From: Prochilodus magdalenae
Taxonomy: Eukaryota; Chordata; Actinopteri; Characiformes; Prochilodontidae
Assembly: GCA_024036415.1 (NCBI GenBank)
Contig: JAMWET010003109.1
Coordinates: 238,501-302,500, forward strand
Length of the DNA: 64,000 nt
Direction of reading: 5' to 3'
Shown here one piece after another: positions 18,063-31,775 of this stretch. The notes below the pieces were generated by a model. That model was not told the origin of the DNA and did no database searches. It worked only from the letters and a program-made list of their open reading frames with translations. Position 1 is the stretch's first letter, and every line of letters begins with the position of its first letter. The translations under genes were made by a program, and so were the position numbers.

Positions 18063-20297
18063 CATCATACATCTTTACATATTGTATAGATCATGTAAGG
18101 TTCTAGATTCTAAGACTGAAAAACACCCCTGCAGATTTCTTTGAAAACACTGAAAGCAAACATCCCAAAAAGGAAGAAAGCTGTAATAAAGTTAGGACAC
18201 ATTGATAAGGGAAAGGTGTATAATAAACACTGTTTTTATAAATCCTTTTACAATAAATCTTTTTTTGTGCACAGTACAGTAAATATGACGTATGGAGAAA
18301 CCATGGAGCTAGTATTCTCCCATTGGTGTACTTCCTAGTAAGAATTATAGTTATCCTTATCAGAATAACTGGCAGAGAAGGTCTTTGCTCATTTCCAACC
18401 TGCACTGGAAATATGAAAGAAACTTTCAACAAAAATCCATAAATCCAAATATATATTCTATGTAAACACAGGTGTCATAAGCAGCGGTAACCCTGCATTT
18501 AACAGTCTATGCTCCCCAGTTTTGCCAAGGCGGCTGTAGCTATACTTTATGTTTAATTGTATGGTATCTGGCAAAGAGCAAAGCTAACCCATAACTACTT
18601 CATAAATATCTGTTATCCTCAGGAAACATACAGGTATATATTCAAGGTACTCCAGACACTGAATTAAATTTCCTCTGCTGGCTTTCATAATTACTGATGG
18701 TTCATGTAACAGAACCGGGTTTCTCACTTCCTGTCCGGGGGACTTAATGATTACAATTTTTCCTGCCCCTACTAGACGTCTGCCTAGGCAAGAAGCTGAA
18801 ACCTGATCCTGACCTGTACTTTTATTAGATGTATATTGTGTGGAACCTCTGACTGTACCTGGCAGAGAACAGAATCCATCCCTCTATGACCATATATCCC
18901 CAAATCACTATGGTCCTTCATGCTGCTGCCACTTTCAGAAAAGTTCAAAACACTTCATATGATTTAACAAGCAAAGTGAAACATCCACAGTGACCTTTCC
19001 ACCAACCCACGGTGTGACCTGCGACTAATGTACTGTTTACCTTCATACCTAGCATACTCAGGTGCATGTCTTCCCATTTATCAAACTTCCTAGCTATTGT
19101 GAAAGTAGCAGTACACTGTAATGATACTACAAAGCTCCTATACGTCAGTCAAAGACTACAGAACGATGATAATTATGCATTCTCAGCTGTATGCTATGAT
19201 GAATTGTGCTAGTTATTGACCAGGGACATAGACTAATAAGGGAAGAAAGGTCAGTTTTGGTTTTAGAGAGACTTTGATATAGCTAGCTGTTTATTTCCCT
19301 CTAACAAAACCATCCACAACATCAGCTGAAAGCCAGAGCCAACATTCGGATAATGAGGCATGACAGTAACACCTCTCAATGTAGCTCGTTCAATGTAGCT
19401 TAGTTCTGATTCTGGAAATGCATTAAGCAGCATTACCTAACTAGCTGTGTGAGTACTAAAACCGGGCTGGGATGGCTGATACACTGTTTACAGGGGAGTT
19501 ATGACACCCTCTGCTCCAATAAGCACTTCCATAGTGAACCGGCAGATCGCCACATATTCTCCCTGCCTCTATATTTAGGGTAGTCTTGACAGCCCTACTG
19601 ACACATGTCTGCTGTGGCTGGAAAGGTCAGAGTAGCGGCCTGTGTGTGAACATGTGATGCAGCCTTAGCAAGGTGAGACAGGCACGTGAAAGACACATGA
19701 TTCCATATCTCCCTAGCGTACACTGACAACTCCTGGACTTGCATAGCAGCAGGGGAAGTTACTTTCCTCTAAATCCCCTCTCGTACATCCAGGTTTCATT
19801 TCAGGACAGTGTGTTTCCCATGTGCAGGTCATTGTTTGTGACATGTGGACATGTGCACGTACACACAAACTAATTTGCATTAATGATTATTAATCGTAAG
19901 ACTGATTGTACATATGGTAGAGCTTTTCTAATAAAAGTAACAGGGTTAAGTGTTTGCAGTTGTGGCAGTGATGAAACTGACTTTCCAGCACTTTATTGGG
20001 TTTTCTTTTTTTTTAGGAAGGCCCTAATGTTTTCTGTGAAATACAAAATATACAAGAAGTTTAGACTTGAAACGAAAGAGTCAAATTTTTGAAATTCCCA
20101 AAGGACAATAATCTGATCTGGACTTTTTCTCTTGTCGTATCTAGTTAGGTACAGTCAATGGAACTCTCCCATTGCTTGGGAGCTGGACTAAAGCTCACCA
20201 TAATGAGGCATAATTATTTATAAGGTATTATTGAACTGGGAGAACTACACGATCCACAGAGAGGGAGAACCAACGAACTGTCTGACATGTACAGAGT
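18063..20297. other. Intergenic, no gene seen
   Basis: Mixed-composition sequence without recognisable protein, RNA gene or element ends. Open frames near 18103 and 19883 are short and motif-free. Confidence 0.55.
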
Positions 20298-20495
20298 GAC
20301 CCAACAGCCATGATTACGGACATTCAGCGAGCAGTGATCCTGTTAGTGCCAGCACCACTGGGTGATAGTTGCATGACACAGGACTACATGGCCATAAGAT
20401 GGCTGCCCCGTAACATGAATGGCGGAGCGATTTTGAATGGCAGTGCATTATTTTCAGTGCTGAGTCCTGCTTTTGTCTTGGTGGAGACGATTAAC
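20298..20495 (+). repeat. Dispersed repeat, second copy of 17164-17283
   Basis: This is the longer member of the pair, with the same opening and closing phrases and an internal stretch absent from the first copy. Family unknown. Confidence 0.5.
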
Positions 20496-20844
20496 ACGAA
20501 TCCATGTGTGGTCAGGGCCAAGACGAGTGGTCAGGCTTTACACTTGGAAGGCCTGGTGTCGCTCCATCTCCACCCCTACTGCAAAATCTGCAGGAAACCT
20601 TAGACTTATATAGGTTAGCAAACATGGAGGCCTGATGCCATACTGAGAGACACTACTTCTGTATCTGTAGCTTAGTAAATATTGATCATATCAGCCTGAA
20701 TTTATTACATTTATTGTTCCTGGTAACCTTTATCTTCCTTCCCAACAGCACTGCAATCCCACACCTCCTCCTGCAGCTATTATTTTAATGATGAGTGTAA
20801 TCAGGTTGGACCAGATAGGACTTAACCAGTCATGTGCTTCAGCA

Positions 20845-21025
20845 GGCTCTGATGTTGCTTTTCTCAACACATGCTGTTCTGGCATTGATCTTAGCTGACT
20901 ATATCTAGGACACTCTTTTAGGAAGGGCATACATCACAGCCATCAAATCCACCCAGCCGAGGTCAGTATAAACAGACCTGACATCTCCATCAGAACGAGG
21001 GAAAGCATACTCCACCCATCTTTTT
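20845..21025 (+). repeat. Dispersed repeat, pair with 26120-26290
   Basis: Both copies contain TGTTCTGGCAT, CTCTTTTAGGAAGGGCAT, AAACCCAC-like and CTGACATCTCCATC blocks in the same order and orientation. Probably an old transposon remnant. Not identified. Confidence 0.5.
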
Positions 21026-21774
21026 GATGGGAGAGTTTGCATTCCTGTGGAGCAGCATTGTGTGCAGATCACAAAAAAATGTTTGCTATCTGCCTGTGGC
21101 TAGCTGAAGATTATGACCAGATTTCCAGTCAGGTTATGTGAAAGCTGCTGTTGGAAGATAACTGGTAAAAACTGCATATTGTTGTAAAATGACCGGACTG
21201 TGAACAGCGAAGGTACACACAGCAGCCAAAAGACATGCTTGCAAAAGGGATATTTGATATGCAACAAAAAAACAACAAAAAAAACAAAAACAAAAGTAAA
21301 CGAGTCCGATGACCCATATTGTTCTGAATAGCAGTGATTGAATTTCAAAGCATCTGTTGGAGCGTTGGTAATCGGCGTGCCATCTAACTGGTACTTCTTG
21401 TTTGCACCTTCGGAGAGATCAGCACTTTCATCAAGCTCTCACCTTACAATGAACAAAAATAAGGTTTTACTTTAAACAGACTTTTACAGTGTATGGTATA
21501 TAAACTAGTAGGCTGAAGGCATTGGTTTTCCTATTATAACATTTCCTATAGATAGTATTCAAATATAGTAGTTTTTTTCACACAATTGATTATTTATGGC
21601 ACAATTTAACACTACACTTTTGAAAATTTTATTTAAAATAGTCTTTACCCATGGATTAACAGAGAAAGGCTTTAAAGGCCTAGGGAACCATACTACATAC
21701 ACAAAGTATGTCTATGAAAGCCTTCCCCATGTTCAAAAAAATTAATAATTTAAGATCACCTTACAAAAAATGAG

Positions 21775-22060
21775 TCACCTGTGGCTGAAACGTACCTAAT
21801 AGGGTGTAACACCTCCACAAGCACCAGTAACAGCTGTGATTAGATTTGGCATGCACTGGACAAGTTTCTGGATGTAGGACACATTACTGTTCAGCCACTC
21901 TTGCATCAAAGAACTGTGCTTGTTTTATACAGTCATTTCTTTTGACCCATTCTCCACTCATCTATCAAGACGCTCCCTGCACCTGCACCACGTCTTCCCA
22001 ACCTATCCATTAATCCCTCAGGTATTTATAGCCCCATCATGCTCTCACAGGTACAAGGTA
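21775..22060 (+). repeat. Dispersed repeat, second copy of 15120-15440
   Basis: Same phrase order as the first copy (ACCTAATAGGGTGTAAC, TTTGGCATGCACTGGACAAG, GACCCATTCTCCAC). The start is slightly longer here. Confidence 0.5.
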
Positions 22061-22739
22061 CCTAAAAAAATGAAGGTACACATTTTTTGTTTGGTGACCT
22101 TTATTTACCACATTTCTCTCCTCCCCATGTAAACTGGGTGGTCCACAAGGCTGATGTCTCTTGCCCTGCCCAAACAAAACTGAGCTAAAGCTAGGCCAGC
22201 ATAATGAAGGGCCAACAAGGTGGGGCACCTGTCTGTAGCCATATGTCCATCTACACATCTGCTTTACTTTTTCTGTCCAGTTACAGTCACATAAAGGATG
22301 GATATAGTGCTGTATGAGGGGCAGTCCAGGCCAGGTGTGTTGGATAGAGAGCATTCGGTCAGTCTGGTTGTAAGCTACGTTGTAGTACATGACTTCCGCT
22401 GCTCACAACTAACATGGTGCCAACCAAAGGCAAGGTGGGCAAGGGCTGAGACGGTTTGGGGCCAACATCACTTTCAAAAGCAGTTTCAACAAATGGTGCA
22501 TAGTCCTGGACCAACCTGAGATATCTGGGCCATGCATGACAAAACTAAATGCCCCCTCGGGCACATCCATACCTGAGAAAAAATGTGAAGAACACCTTTT
22601 CTACAGGATATGATGTAATATTTACACACATGTGGATTCACACGGCACTATTAGGTTATGGGACTAAAACTGACTAACACAGGTTTATTACATTGGCCCA
22701 CCTGCCCGTGTAAACTGACTCCTAATAAGGCTATACTTA

Positions 22740-23190
22740 CTACAATGGTCCTGTAACAACCCAGGGCCCTCTGATGACATTAACCGGTTCCCTTGTATCT
22801 GTTGATGTAACCAGTGGCAGCAGCAGGAAACATTCTGAGGTGTGTGGGGCTCTACCGTCTGCTCTGACTCAGTCAAACGCTTCAACCGTCTTTGACACAA
22901 CTTCACAAGGCAGATGCACAAAGACCTGAAGCACACTGTGAAAGCAACCCAAGAGTATTCAGATTCACTTACTGAACACATCACTGCCCTTGGACACAAC
23001 ATACACCTGGGCTAATCTAGATGCCTTCCTACACCCACCATAGACTCCAGGCACACTCCTTTACCATCACTGCACACCTGAACTTTACGTCTTAACCTTG
23101 AACCTGCTATGAAGCAATATTTGCACTACTTCCTTAATCACTACCTGCTGCTAAAAGTCAATCCCCCTTTTCTATATAGAGTATATACGG
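22740..23190 (+). mobile_element. Nested transposon/LINE composite, shorter copy
   Basis: 22765-22955 reads as a fragment of a Tc1-like transposase gene. It then switches at GCAACCCAAGAGTATTCAGA into a LINE-like 3' UTR (ACACCTGGGCTAATCTAGAT onward). The same junction recurs at about 24750. The copy fades out near 23187. Confidence 0.6.
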
Positions 23191-23790
23191 CTTTACTCAA
23201 TATAATGGAGAGGTAATAACCCAGGGGCCCCCTGGTGAGAAGGACCCTAAGCAGCTGCTTATGTAGCTTTTTAGGCAGAGCCAACTCTGATTGGATCAAC
23301 AAGTTGCATAAGCCTGAAACTAGCTCTTCTGTGGGAAAACATTTCAGATGTGTCTTTATAAAGCCTCTGTATGGCTGGAATCCTTCATAAATCTGTAAAA
23401 TGGTATAAAAATAGACAGTAATGAGGACTCGCACTGCGTTTGGGGCGTCTCTTTTTTAGAGGTGGAATCTTTGCAAATTGCTGTGTCATCCCTCATTCAT
23501 CAGAGGCTTTGGGTGTGATCCAGGCTCAGTGAGTGTTTGTGGGATGCAGTCAGGGTTGATTATGTGCTGCTGCTTGCTGGAGCAGCAGAGCCGAGGAATA
23601 AAACTTGTCTCGTGGCCGTAGGCACAGTGGCTCTGTTCACTCACAATGGGGCTGAAGATGGAGGGTCGGGCTGCCTGTCAGAGCCGATCAGCCATCAGTG
23701 TCTATCTGCCATCGAGCACACAGCAGTCTCATCCAGTTTGTAGTTGAATTCATTTTCACAAAGGGTGCTGTTCACAGGGAAAAGTCTGCA
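23190..23790. other. Intergenic, no gene seen
   Basis: No recognised element. A short phrase (AACCCAGGGGCCCCCTGGTGA at 23218) echoes one at 22757, but the shared stretch is too brief to name. The frame at 23537-23743 has no motif. Confidence 0.5.
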
Positions 23791-25560
23791 GTCAGGTCAT
23801 CAAATATTTGGACCTTGAGATTTAACCTCCAGGTTTAATTTGGGGGTATTACATACAAATCAGGTGAGCAATATGTAGCCCCTCACTTTCAGCAGTTCAG
23901 AAGCAATTGGACAATTGGTTGCTCAGCTGTTCTACAATAAGTGAGAATTTTTTTCTTCACTAATTACTGACAAGTAAACAGATAGAAGGTCTACAGTTGA
24001 TTGCAAGTGAACCATTTGTGTTTGGAATTAACTGAACTGTGGCTATCAGTGGATCAAGCCAGCATAAGACTGAAAAATCCAAACAAACCCATCAGAAAGG
24101 TAGCATAAACATACATGTGGCCTTATCAACATTCTGGTACATTCTAAAATAGAAAGAACACAGTCCTGTGCTCGAAAACACCAAAAGGTCCAGACGATCA
24201 TGGAAAACTACTGTGGTGGATGAGAAAAGAATTCATTTCCTTGTGGGAAAAAAAAAACCTTCAGGGCAGCTGGCCTCCCTCCGGGACGGTGGTGTATCTA
24301 TGTCAAAGGCAACAACCGTGAGAAGACTTCCTCAGTGTAAATACAGACGGTTTAATTCAAGATGTAAATCATTAGCATGATTCTCACTACAGTTAGCCAC
24401 CAGAACCCATCTAAAAAACCCTGAACAGTTCTGGAACAACATGACGGATAGATGAGAAGGCAAAGATGAACATATATCAGAATGATGGGAGGAGAAAAGT
24501 GTAGAGAAGAGAAGGAGCTGCTCATGACCCAAAGCATACCACCTCATCTGACAGGCCTGCAGTGGGCATGCATGGCTGTAAATGGAACTGTGCCCCATGT
24601 ATGTGTTGGTGATGTGACTGTTGACAGCAGCAGCAGGGTGAATTCTGACATGTATAGGGCTCTACTATCACTCAGTGCTGTCCAAAAAGTCTTTGGACAA
24701 CACTTCACGATGCGGATCGACAACGGCTTGAAGCATCCTGCGAATGCAACCCAAGACTATTCCGATTCAGACTACTGAACACACTGATGCCTTCCCAACA
24801 CACATCAAACACACACCTGGACTAATCTAGATGCCCTCCTATACCCACTATTGGCTGCAGCTGCACTCCTTTACCATCCCTGCACACCTGCACTTTAAAT
24901 CTTAACCTTGAATCTGCTATGAGACTCAGCCTTACTGTACACTTTGCAGCTGGCAATGCTTGCACAACTTCCTTAATCCCTACCTGCAGCTGAACTGGCA
25001 CTTTTCCATTTGTATATACAGTATATACAGTATGTCCTGTATAGCATTTAAGCATATCTATGTTCTATATATCCATTGGGTGATATACTTATTGTATATT
25101 CTGCACTTGTTTCACCCTGTTATGTATATGCACTCTATGTAGTCCTGTACACTGTGCTGCTGTTGTGTGTTGCACAATAAGGCCTGAAGAACGACATTTC
25201 ATTCCATTGTATGCAAGTTAAATTGAGGCATGGCAATAAAAAAGACATGACTTGACTTGAAGTGTTCTGCAATGGCCAAGTCAGTCACCTGCCCTCAATA
25301 TGAACGTTTCAGTTGGCTTCCTGAAGGCAATACTGAAGGTAGAATGCCCCATTGATGAGCAGTTACTGAAGACAGCTGTGGTAAATACTTGGTGGAACAC
25401 CATCGGGAAAGAAACCCAGCATCTGGTGTGGATGGCAGTGGGTTCCAGACTTCAGGTAGTCAATGAAAGGATAGGTAGCCAAATTTTAAAAGTATTGAAA
25501 ATGATAAATCAACTTCTCCTTGTGTCAGTTTGTCTGATCTTCCTGAAATGGGTATTTATA
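23790..25560 (+). mobile_element. Tc1-like transposon interrupted by a LINE 3' end
   Basis: The 5' side (GGTCATCAAATATTTGGACC at 23795, then AGAAGCAATTGGACAATTGG) and the transposase-gene stretch up to about 24755 belong to one Tc1-like family as I remember it. The C-terminal coding part resumes at 25262 with GTTCTGCAATGGCCAAGTCA and runs to about 25490. Between them, about 24757-25259 is a LINE-type 3' UTR ending in a poly(A)-like CAATAAAAAAGACATGACTT. All frames are broken. Confidence 0.6.
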
Positions 25561-28369
25561 GACTGTATTAAATTGTTCTCTAATTCCCACAAAATTAACC
25601 CAAGTAAAATAAACATAACTCCAGTATGCTGTGGTAGATGGCTAATATGACACAAAAATTGCTACAGCAATATTAAAAATTATACTTTTTCAGGCTCTAC
25701 CTGTGGCATCTGGTGCATGTAGTTGATTAGCAATAATGATAAGCAGTTATCGATTTGCTCAAGTACAGGGAAAAGTCTTTGGACCAATTTGTTTACCACC
25801 TGCTTGTCGCATTCACACTCCTGTGCAAGAAAGCTTCATTTCCTTGTCCATAAACATACTACCACAATTCCATAGGGGTGCTGGCAGAAATCAGCATGAT
25901 CTTTAGGTAATTTTGGTTTTAACATGTATGCCGTGTTCATGTCATGGTTTGCCACCGCTTTTCCAAAACGTATCTTTTACTTTGAAAGAATCTAAAATGT
26001 AAACAGTTAAAAGGAGATAGAAAGAAAATTACATAACCAGGATGTTTGTCAAGATGGTAATAAGTTTCCTTCATACTCTCCAGCGTGTACTAATACTGCT
26101 ACAGACTTCGCTAATGTAGGTTGCTTTAAACATGTGGTGTTCTGGCATCAATCCTAACTGATTACATCTAGTGTTCTCTTTTAGGAAGGGCATGACTCAG
26201 GATGGTCAAACCCACACAACCCTGGGCAGTGTAAACAATACTGACATCTCCATCCAAAGATGGAAAGGCTCACTCCGTCCATCTGCATGGACCGCACCGG
26301 AACTATTAACCTCTCACTCACTGCACTGAGCGCTTCACATATCCACACTAAAATGCTGGCCTCCTAGTTCTCTAACTGTAGTCACGGGTTTTTACAGGTT
26401 AACCTAAATACTTCTGTCCAGTGTGTAAAACACTCCCTGATATTTGGTGGTGGTGGGAGTGGGGGAGTTCCATGTTGGTTGGCTACCTCAGCAGCACTGA
26501 TGCTATTTTCAACGGCAACACCATATTCGGTTAAAGATTTCTTGTATTGGAAATACTCCTTTCTAGTTTGATAGGTCAGAAACCCCTCCCTCCCTAAGTC
26601 CAAGGGGTCAATCACAGGGTCCTAGACTTCCAGGACTCCCTATATTTGGCACCTTGCTTCCGTTCAATAACAGGCTCATTCCCAGATTTGTTGCACAGCA
26701 GTATGTACATTGATTATTAATTGGTGACACCTTGGATGATGCCTTGGGAACGCTCAGAGCTTGGTAAGTTGTAAGGTGTTATCTTGTAAGTAAGGTTGAA
26801 CACTGGCAAGGCGATGTGAAGTATCTGACTTCGAACCAGGCATGATGGGCGCCAGATGGAAGAGACAGTCCATTTTCAAAGGATTGCAGGCATTTAACAT
26901 TCCTTGATCCACACAGTCACATGTGTACTGGGAATGTGCCATAGAAAGCAATGGCCACTTTTGATGTGCCTGTCACTGGACAGAAGCAAGGTCCAAGGAG
27001 TCCTGGCAGTTTTTGTGACAGTCTAAAATGTACTGTTTTTATAACATGTAGTGGATGTTTGAAGTTATAGTGGATGGGCATAAATACCGATTGTCTAGGT
27101 GTGCTAGATGGAAATGTAATGTGCTGCTGGTATTTTCAAATGGTGAAAAAAAATTGCTGTGCTTTAAGACAGACTGTTTGTAAATCCAAATAGTCTTTTA
27201 ACTGTAAGTGAGCAGAAAATGTAACTTTGCAGTGCTCCTAAATTTATCTGTGGGAGGGAGAATGTGCGACTAACCAAAAGCACCAAAGTGGTCAAGTTTG
27301 CACAAAGGCCTTTTTGTTTGGTAAGAGTCCATAACAAGAAAAATCCAAACCTGGTGCTTTTTCCACCCCGCTGTAACCTATTACATTAGGAGGGAAATGC
27401 CAACTGAATCCAACACGTGTCACTCCCAAATACGATATAAGCTTTTCTATATGGGAAAATGATCAGGTTTTATTTTTTATTAAAAAGCCCACTGTTCATT
27501 CCCACTCACATACCACCAGATGCTCAGAATTGTAGCAGTTAAAATATTCCTATTGCTGCAGGAAGAGTAACATTAGTGGATTAAAGTGACATTACCTGAA
27601 AGCAAGGCCTCTATCAAACTTTACTATTACAAAACACCAGCAGCTAATCAAACTGTAGACGACTACTACAGCCAGAGCAACTGAGCCACCACACTTCACA
27701 GACCATGCTAATTTGCATGGGATATTTTGGTGAGGTAGGCAGTCTTACATCAGTCCAGTTCCCAGCAATGTTCGCTTACACAAAGCCAGTACTTAGCATT
27801 CATCATAGGTCAAATACTACATGGAGGACCAAATGTATTGGTGCTGGATATAACAGACAATTACACACAGTGTTCCCACATCTTCAGAGGTCTGTTGACA
27901 TTTTGTCATTTGCATGATGCTAATTGGAGGCTATTTAATTATTTTCATTCATTGTCAGCAACATTAGCCTTCGACTGAACTGTTTCTTCATGCCAGCTGG
28001 AAAACAACAGAAATAAAAAAACAAAAAAACAAAATTAATGTTCATTCTGCTGAGTAGGTCCAAAATCAACTACACTAACATTCCTACACCTATGAGTGAC
28101 CCTGTAACTTAATTATGTTTATTTTATCAAACAAAATTATGACAATTATGAATTCTGACTCTTTTAGTAGGGACAACTTTAGCTGATTTTTGAGCAGAAC
28201 TGAAAAATGCTTACCAAACACAACTTTGAACAGCTGCAGACAAAAAAATCATAATATATTTCATTTACATTTATATGTGCTTAACTGTAGAATTTATGTA
28301 TTGGTTGTGACACATGTTAAACCCTGAACTTCAAAACAATATAATCAAACTCACCATGTGGTCTTAAGG
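25561..28369. other. Intergenic; one dispersed repeat, no gene
   Basis: About 26120-26290 is the second copy of the repeat at 20845-21025. The 77-codon minus frame at 26382-26615 and the others lack recognisable motifs. Confidence 0.5.
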
Positions 28370-28470
28370 GACAGGGATGCAGTCTCACTTCCTACTCTAA
28401 AATGTAGGGGTGTGGCTAAAATAAAGCTCCACCTATGGACTAAAAGTCTGTATGTTTCAGTAGGGTTTCA
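28370..28470 (+). repeat. Dispersed repeat, copy 2 of 3
   Basis: GGGATGCAGTCTCACTTCCT followed by GTGGCTAAAATAAAGCT matches the copies near 16915 and 31255. Confidence 0.5.
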
Positions 28471-28719
28471 GTAGACAAAAAAACGTGGGCAGCATTGGAA
28501 AAAAATATTTGAACTTACAAATTAAACTACTGATAAATTCAAATCTTCCAAACATCACTTTAAAGGGAATCCAAAAGATCTTTAAAAAGAGAAAACTATT
28601 TTTTTCACGAGTGTAAATTTAGGGGCTTGGGTGTAAGACAGACAGACCTCCCAAAAGAGAGTCCCTCACAAAGGATGAATTAATCAATCGACATTTATTT
28701 ACTTAGTGCCTGTTACAAC

Positions 28720-28960
28720 TAATGTTGTATCAAAGCAGCCCTACAGAACAGAGGTTTATGGAGGAGGGGAAAGGGACATCATGTATAGACTTAGAACTTA
28801 GGTTTTTGGCTTCAAGCCTCTCATGAGCAAGCCAGAGGCGACAGTGGCAAGGAAAAACTCCCTTTGAGTAAAAGGAAGAAACCTTCGAGAGGAACCCAGG
28901 CTTAACCGAGGAACCCATCCTCCGCTGGTTTATTCTGGATGGGGAGAGAAAGCCAGAGCA
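28720..28960 (+). repeat. Common teleost dispersed repeat
   Basis: The phrase GTGGCAAGGAAAAACTCCCT followed by AAAAGGAAGAAACCTTCGAG and AACCCAGGCTTA is a highly repeated fish-genome motif that I recognise but cannot place in a named family with certainty. No intact frame. Confidence 0.55.
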
Positions 28961-30129
28961 AATGATGATCTGGTACAGATTTATCTTCTTACTATATCCA
29001 TGAATGTTTAGGCGTCTGCCTCTGAATACTTTCAGAGTGGGGCAGCCTGCATCCTAAAATAGCTATGAGACATAGATGTAGTGGTGGGAGTGTGATTACT
29101 TTTGGCTGCTAACTCTATGAACAATAAACAGACTGTACATACTGTCCTTATTCTTGACCTTCTCCACAGGGACTGGCTCTCTCTGTTCACTTACAGCCCA
29201 GTTTAGCTTTCACTGCTCCTCTGACTGCCAGCCTGGCTTGGATCTGGATACAATCTTTGAGCTGCTAGAAGAAACAGGAAGATACTTGTAGAACTCCCAC
29301 ATAAGAGGAGGTATGCGGCATGCTCTTCTCGGTATGCCTGCTTGATTGAAACCCTCTTTACAGTCCTCAAATGTAATAAGTGCAGTGCCACGTAAGCCCA
29401 AAGGCAACTTTTGACCCCTCTTCCTTTGATGCTACCTGGCCTATATGCAAGTGCCCCCCATCATGGCCATAGAGCCTAGGTCATTGTTAGTGTTGGCATG
29501 GTGTTTCGATATTGCCTCTATGCCTAAGGGTTTCTTGACGGAGAGAGATTTTTGCACCCTCATATTTTCATAACCGTAAAATCCAGCAATGCTTTGCGAG
29601 GCCTAGGCGGAGCGTGCCACTACAAAGAGGAGGAATAAGAAAAGACTTTCTCTGGTGAGCCTTTCAATTTCCGTCCTGTCTTCTGAAGATTACTCCTGGC
29701 AGGCTCATGCTTTTGTTTCTGCTTGGCAGATGACTCCAGCTCAAATAACTGATTCTCCAAGCTGTGCTACTGCACCTAATTCTGCTTGAGCACTGCAGCA
29801 ACCTCTTCACCTCAACTCTCAGGATAAAGCCATATTAGCGTCTTGGTTGGATTTTATAGAGCAACTGCACAAAACTCAGCATTTTTCATTATCGTATATA
29901 GAAAAGTCAATTTCGGGAGGGTTTGTCCGAGCTTTGCTATGAGAATAGAGCTTACATAGGTTACAGGCTGGGGTTTCGAACCTACCGCTGATCTTTGCTG
30001 TACGCACTGAAAGCTCATTTGTTATCTAAACTAAACAAACAGACTTGCCACCTCTGGAGTTAAACTGAGTTGGCTTGTTTATGTAGGCCACATCTATCCT
30101 GCATGTGTCTTTAGCAGCAATATCGCATT
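28961..30129. other. Intergenic, no gene supported
   Basis: A minus-strand reading at 29210-29407 contains GTALITFED, which resembles the NID-domain core of NMI/IFI35 proteins. An upstream patch near 29690-29750 reads SLENQLFELESSAKQKQKHE. Stops and frame changes separate them, so no gene is called. Confidence 0.3.
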
Positions 30130-31775
30130 ACACCAGCTGAATCCCCGCCAGAAATGAAATGCCCTATAAACAATGTTACATATGAGAGTATAAGGTCATG
30201 TAATCACAATCTAAACAGCTGATACAGACGGTCAGTCAGCAACGTGTGTTCTGATGTTCTGCTTTACCGCAGTGTACCAGCGTGGACCTATTTACAGGCC
30301 AGTACACTGAAGAAGAACACTGGCTCCTGTATCCTCACCAGTGCCAAGTACAGTTAACACCTCTGCACACTTCTCCTTTAGCACTGTCACTGGCTATGTC
30401 AGGGAACAAACAAGCCATGCTTTATCCAAATGTGCATGTGCAATACTCACATCTCAGTGTGCAGTAAGGCACATGAAATCAAACACACCATGCTACAGAT
30501 TTTTTGCTGGCTGATGAAAACAGTTCTCATTATCCATTACTAATTTACAAGAGACGAATCTGGCAGACTGGACCCTTTCTCTCTCAGGATGCCACACAGG
30601 TGCTAGACGAGGTCATTTCAAGGTTGACTACTGCAACTCTCTCCTGGCTGGTCTTTCTCTGTGAGCTATTAGGCCCTGATCCAGTATACAGCACCATGGC
30701 TTGCTTTGAAAGCTTTATGCATCCACAGGAATAGACAGCACTGATCGATTTTCACTAATCCATATGGACATGGAAGGGCCTGGGATTGTGACGCTCTGAT
30801 TCCCAGGCAGGGATGAAATACCCTATATGTAATCTACGTAGGAGTAGGAGATTATGTAATCAGAATCTAAACAGCTGATACGGAAGATTAGTAAGCATTT
30901 TCACTGGATATGTCTGGATCATGTTTCTGTGGTGAATGCTGCTTTACAGGGTGGTACGTTTCTGTACATGATCGGATCGAGCAATATATTCTTTAGTGGC
31001 AACTGGTAAGAAACTTCTTATCAAATTCAGGCCACAAAACAAAGCAGGGATCATGTCTTCAACATACGGCAATAATGTGAGGGAAGACTGATGGAGGGAA
31101 GGGGCGAAAGTCTGAGAATTTGAGCTGGAGTTCAGGGCGGCTTCTACCTATAGCTTGAAGGCTGGCACTCTCTTTTGTGGTAGGACTGATATGAGGAGTT
31201 TTAAAATTTTACATTTGAATTAATGGGATCTGATTGGTTACTATTTGGCCACGAGAGACAGGGATGCAGTATCACTTCCTCTATGGTTCTAAAATCAAGG
31301 TGCATGGCTAAAATAAGGTTATGCCTATGAATCAAACTATGTGTTGGACTGGCAGCCTGTCCAGGGTGCTTCCTACCTTCTGCACTTTAACTCCCACATA
31401 ACCCCGAAGGATGACGCAGTTTAGAAGATGAGTAAGTGAGTGAGTAAAGCTAAACTGGTTAACGAAGAGATCATAAACAATATGAACAGCATTTTCTATT
31501 TTAGAAATGTCTTTTTACTGTTTCAGTTAATGGGTTTAAATACACCATAGCCCCAGCCGAATGTCTGGATACCTAATTGTTTTTTAAATGTGGCACTGGA
31601 GTTTGAACCTAATCATATGTTCCATAAACTGGAATACAGGATCTGCTTCATCTCAGCATACACCATCTGAAATCCCTGCCTGCAGGTTTTATGAAGCCAC
31701 AGAAGTAAACAGCAGTGGATTGACTTTGGCTAATCCATACAGCCATGGAAAGGGCCTGGGATTGTGACGCACTCT
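30130..31775 (+). repeat. Cluster of paired dispersed repeats
   Basis: Two same-orientation pairs occur. About 30130-30270 and 30800-30930 share GAAATGCCCTATA-like sequence, TCATGTAATCA(C/G)AATCTAAAC and AGCTGATAC. About 30710-30790 and 31690-31770 share CACTAATCCATA-like sequence, CATGGAA and GGGCCTGGGATTGTGACGC. A copy of the ATGCAGT(C/A)TCACTTCCT repeat lies at 31255-31335, followed by TGGCAGCCTGTCCAGGGTGC. No protein-coding gene is evident. Confidence 0.45.
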
